A stretch of 25,280 nt of DNA from Methanoregula sp. UBA154 (GTDB taxonomy: Archaea > Halobacteriota > Methanomicrobia > Methanomicrobiales > Methanospirillaceae). Both the position numbers and the translations under genes were made by a program. The DNA is taken from the NCBI GenBank assembly GCA_002502245.1, contig DAPW01000024.1, positions 1-25,280 on the forward strand, written 5' to 3'. Below, one piece after another: positions 23,073 to 25,280 of the stretch (position 1 is the stretch's first letter; each line of letters starts with the position of its first letter). The notes under the pieces are model-generated. The model was not told the origin of the DNA, made no database searches, and worked only from the letters and a program-made list of their open reading frames with translations.

Positions 23073-23957
23073 TCAGGGAAGGATGGCAAAAACCCGGGCC
23101 GGCGCTCCCGTGCCTCCTTTAATTGACATGGGAATTACATAGAGCATCGCCCCCTTCTCTGGGAGCTTGTCGAGGCTGGCGATATTCTCCAGTCCAAGTT
23201 TATTGGCGCCACAGATCACGCGGTGAACAAAGAAGTCCTGCGATCTGCCATAATCAATGCTCGGGGTATCGATGGCAATGCCGGTGATGTTCCGTTCTTT
23301 TACCAGAAACTCTGCCGATTCTTTTGAAAATGCCGGAAAACTCAATTCAGGCAGTGCTGAAAGGCCTTTCTTGTCCGTTCCCAGGACACGCACCGAATCA
23401 GGATAATATTGCGTACCGATCCCGGTGTACATGATCACCCATGCCCCTGCCGGAATCCGGCCGTATTTATTCTCCCAGTTTTTAATGTCATCCACTGACA
23501 TGAGGTAATCCCGGTCGCGGGCGCATTGTTCCCGCATGTCTATCTTTACGGCCGGCCCGATCCACTCCTCCAGAGGGACCTGATCAATAGTGCGTCCGTT
23601 CTCGGCAAAATGAAGCGGTGCATCGGCATGCGTCCCGCCGTGTTCCGAAGCCGCGTAAAAGTTGGCGGCATACCAGTAGCCGCGTTCAGTTATCCCGCGG
23701 GACTCCGGAGTCAGGTTAAACGGCACTGCGTTCGGCCAGTAGATGGTATTTTCGTCATAGGCATAGGTCATATCCAGGATACGATCCGTCAGTCCGTCAG
23801 TGTATCCGGACCTGGCTGCAACCGGGTCTTCTCCCGCGGGAGTACCTGATGGAGCGGTTGTCCGGGCGGGAGTAACCGGAGTATTCTGATTTTTCGTAAC
23901 ACAGCCGGCAGCTGCCAGGACTACAATCAGTAAGCCGATGAACGGGAGATACTTCAT
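23073..23957 (-). CDS. Secreted lipoprotein of the cyclase / kynurenine formamidase family
   Basis: A 294-residue protein. Residues 1-19 are a lipoprotein signal (LIVVLAAAGC, lipid Cys19), then a Thr/Pro-rich linker to about residue 45, then a cyclase-family domain (PF04199). The metal-binding motif HGGTHADAPLH (His106, His110, Asp112, His116) is intact. DMTYAYDENTIYWP, WVIMYTGIGTQYY, TGIAIDTPSIDYG and the closing GAPARVFAIL are typical. Known members are metal-dependent hydrolases such as N-formylkynurenine formamidase and are usually cytosolic, so the exported form is notable. I chose the ATG at 23957, with GGGACGGG just before it, over one at 24014, because it places the signal peptide at the N-terminus. 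No tryptophan-catabolism neighbours are present, so the substrate is unknown. Confidence 0.92.
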   Translation of the reverse strand: MKYLPFIGLLIVVLAAAGCVTKNQNTPVTPARTTAPSGTPAGEDPVAARSGYTDGLTDRILDMTYAYDENTIYWPNAVPFNLTPESRGITERGYWYAANFYAASEHGGTHADAPLHFAENGRTIDQVPLEEWIGPAVKIDMREQCARDRDYLMSVDDIKNWENKYGRIPAGAWVIMYTGIGTQYYPDSVRVLGTDKKGLSALPELSFPAFSKESAEFLVKERNITGIAIDTPSIDYGRSQDFFVHRVICGANKLGLENIASLDKLPEKGAMLYVIPMSIKGGTGAPARVFAILP

Positions 23958-24014
23958 ACCCGTCCCTTTCGTTTGAATCACAAAAAGATTTTTCTGCGCT
24001 GGAGAAACGGGCAT

Positions 24015-24133
24015 GAACCGGCGTTCGCACCAGGACGATGAAAATCAGCAACTACAATCTGCCATGAGGCCCGCATCAGCGGCTTCTCCATGGTATGGCG
24101 GTACAGATTCTCGTTATCTTTCTTCAGTACCAG
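24015..24133. other. Upstream region of cyclase lipoprotein
   Basis: No gene. The cyclase promoter should lie between about 23980 and 24010, but I see no strong TATA box, only AT-rich AAAAATC on the minus strand. Confidence 0.3.
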
Positions 24134-24136
24134 ATC

Positions 24137-24191
24137 CGCCCCGGGGGCGGGCTGGCGGGGGCTCATGGCGCATGCGATGCCCTGCTATGGC
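24137..24191 (-). repeat. F2 module N, solo copy
   Basis: Contains GGGCTGGCGGGGGCTCATGG then GGCGCATGCGATGCC, matching module N of element B read on the minus strand (there ...GCGCATGCGATGCC, complement of about 4379-4392). No M module is next to it. Confidence 0.5.
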
Positions 24192-24216
24192 GTTTCTTGA
24201 AATGTCCTGTTTTTTC

Positions 24217-24813
24217 GCTCTGTAGAATTCCTCTTTATCCCTGACATTCCCGGTGTGGATGCAGGCACATCCCCCTGTCAGTACCTGCTGCGCCCCAAAC
24301 CAGATTCCCTCTTTCTTTCGGCCACTGTAACGTTGCTATTTATGACCTCATCCGTTCCCTCCAGAGACAGCCCCATCATTCCGGCCCGGTTCCGCATTTT
24401 TCCGAATTATGACCTCTAAAATTTGGGGGGGGAAATGAGGTACAACCGGGCTCGTAGCAGGCTCCGGTGTATCAGAATTCCCCCCAGGGTTCTTTGACGG
24501 TGAAAACCACCCCCTCTGACGATAACATACGGCCGGTCTTCAGTAAGATCACTCTATAAAAACAAGATTTCCCATGAAAATTGCATGAAACAAATGTGAT
24601 TATGGGATTTTTTGCTCTCTCAATAATATGCGATGAACGCCGCCGCCCCCGAAGGGACGCCCCCGCGGCGGGTCAATAACCGGGAGCATGTTGGAAAATA
24701 CACAAACTGCCCCGCCGTGCCCCGCGAGGGGCCCTGAGGCGGGGAGCCCTCATATCTGCAATTTTCATGGTTCCGGTGTGAACTGACAAAGTTCATGCCC
24801 ATTTCTACAGAGC
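24217..24813. mobile_element. Mosaic element D with 11-bp inverted ends
   Basis: GCTCTGTAGAA (24217-24227) and TTCTACAGAGC (24803-24813) are perfect inverted ends identical to the core of the element B ends. The 597 bp between contain F1 copy D on the right and about 340 bp of unrelated non-coding sequence on the left, including a 10-bp direct repeat TTATGACCTC (24340-24349 and 24408-24417). No transposase gene is present. It may be a compound of two insertions rather than one unit. Confidence 0.4.
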
Positions 24814-24814
24814 A
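24569..24814 (+). repeat. F1 dispersed hairpin element, copy D (most complete)
   Basis: Closing boxes CCATGAAAATTGCA (24572-24585) and TGCAATTTTCATGG (24757-24770) are perfectly complementary over 14 bp. Hairpin 1 is at 24640-24671 (CCGCCG/CGGCGG with inner CCCGAAGGG). Hairpin 2 is at 24710-24744: outer CCCCGCC/GGCGGGG and inner GCCCC-GCGA-GGGGC, a GNRA-type tetraloop. The right end carries GTGTGAACT and TTTCTACAGAGCAG, followed by a T7 run. Confidence 0.85.
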
Positions 24815-24833
24815 GTTTTTTTGTAAAAAACGG

Positions 24834-24894
24834 TAATACAGCACTATCGCAACCGGGGCGCCCCAGCGGCGGAAGGAAGCCCCGGGAGCATCAG
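24834..24894 (-). repeat. F2 module M, solo copy
   Basis: Minus-strand M with GATGCTCCCGGGGCTTCC, CCGCCGCTGGGG and GGTTGCGATAGTGCTGTATT. It directly follows F1 copy D. A further ACAGAGC end-like motif (24912-24918) lies just beyond. Confidence 0.65.
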
Positions 24895-25024
24895 GTATCT
24901 GAATGATTTATACAGAGCAATTTAGTTTTAGGTGATTCATCATTTGGTGCCACCAGTCTCTGATATCAGACAGCTGGATTCAATAGTCAGCAGATAATTT
25001 TTTTCTCTGAAGGAATCCTGTCTA

Positions 25025-25173
25025 TAATCCCCCTCCTGCGCCTCAAGTCCCCCGGGGTGACGGGGCGCATTGTGATTGGACGAGGTGGGTTACCGCTCAT
25101 ACATCGTCATCGCAATTTGGGGGATGCCGCAGTGGCGGGGGCGGAGGTGGAACTCAAAGCCCCCAAGAACGTC
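25025..25173 (-). repeat. F2 hairpin pair (M-N), copy at contig end
   Basis: N is at 25025-25079 (CCCCCTCCTGCGCCTCAAGT, then CGGGGCGCATTGTGATTGG). M is at about 25098-25173 on the minus strand, with GACGTTCTTGGGGGCTTTGA, CCGCCCCCGCCACTGCGGCA and ATTGCGATGACGATGTATGA. Relative to copy C the M hairpin carries a short insertion (TTGAGTTCCACCT). The open frame 25090-25278 over this region is not a gene. Confidence 0.7.
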
Positions 25174-25261
25174 TAACATCATCTCCCCTGGATATGACTT
25201 CCCAAAAAGCATCGAAAGAAAATCTGAATTGGTGGCTTTTGTTGAGGAATCACCTAGAATA

Positions 25262-25280
25262 CTGTCTCTTATACACATCT
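25262..25280. other. Sequencing adapter remnant (Nextera / Tn5 mosaic end)
   Basis: CTGTCTCTTATACACATCT is the exact 19-bp Tn5 mosaic end used in Nextera libraries. It is artificial, not genomic, and should be trimmed. Translated on the minus strand it yields a protein starting MCIRDS, a recognised contamination signature. Confidence 0.98.

Noticed and set aside
25090..25278. 62-residue minus-strand frame starting MCIRDS
   Set aside because: Its start is adapter sequence and the rest lies in an F2 repeat.
1..25280. CRISPR array or defence island
   Set aside because: The repeats are few, widely spaced, structured and not separated by uniform spacers, and no cas, restriction or toxin genes are present.

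Overview
The window is a euryarchaeal methanogen contig, most likely from the Methanomicrobiales (Methanoregula-like). The evidence is a formylmethanofuran:H4MPT formyltransferase, an archaeal TATA-binding protein, a group II chaperonin (thermosome), Methanomicrobiales-style PEGA and PAS proteins, a high-GC3 codon style (CGG, ATC, CTC, GAG), and archaeal promoters in which a TATA box lies roughly 25-35 bp before the start codon. It looks like a metagenome or draft assembly. It ends in a 19-bp Nextera/Tn5 adapter (25262-25280), and both ends lie in dispersed repeats.

Layout. 1-130 is a truncated copy of a dispersed hairpin repeat. 1063-2032 holds TBP and a KTSC-domain protein. 2458-3153 holds a weak hypothetical gene. 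3153-6593 holds two divergent orphan solute-binding lipoproteins, the second fused to a Cache sensor domain, separated by a 478-bp repeat element with perfect 13-bp inverted ends. 6746-8210 (minus) is a 5-formyl-THF cyclo-ligase-like gene overlapping ftr. 8516-9289 (minus) is a GYD-domain protein and a basic-tailed hypothetical. 9578-10140 is another repeat mosaic. 10213-11856 (minus) is the thermosome. 12608-14347 is a two-gene ABC-2 exporter. 14876-16028 (minus) is a three-gene membrane cassette resembling bacterial YqjD/YqjE-type proteins. 16404-18570 (minus) is a class II ribonucleotide reductase followed by a small membrane protein. 18844-20965 is acylphosphatase and a PAS protein ending in a diadenylate cyclase (c-di-AMP) domain. 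21638-22594/22609 (minus) is a surface PEGA protein. 23073-23957 (minus) is a secreted lipoprotein of the cyclase/kynurenine formamidase family. The last 1.3 kb is repeat mosaic.

How it fits together. Most genes are core methanogen housekeeping (transcription, folding, C1 metabolism, DNA precursors) mixed with surface sensing and binding proteins. No CRISPR array, rRNA, convincing tRNA, integrase or transposase gene was seen.

The most unusual content is intergenic. Family F1 has four copies. It is a multi-stem element closed by complementary ends CCATGAAAATYG/CRATTTTCATGG, enclosing two GC-rich hairpins with compensatory base changes between copies. Family F2 is a pair of hairpin modules (M and N) with four paired copies and two solo modules. 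Together they fill nearly every long intergenic gap in the second half of the window and abut gene promoters. Other points of interest are the translational overlap of a cyclo-ligase-like gene with ftr, the PAS-diadenylate cyclase with a Cys in place of the receiver Asp, the SBP-Cache lipoprotein, and PEGA repeats that each carry a C-x5-C motif.
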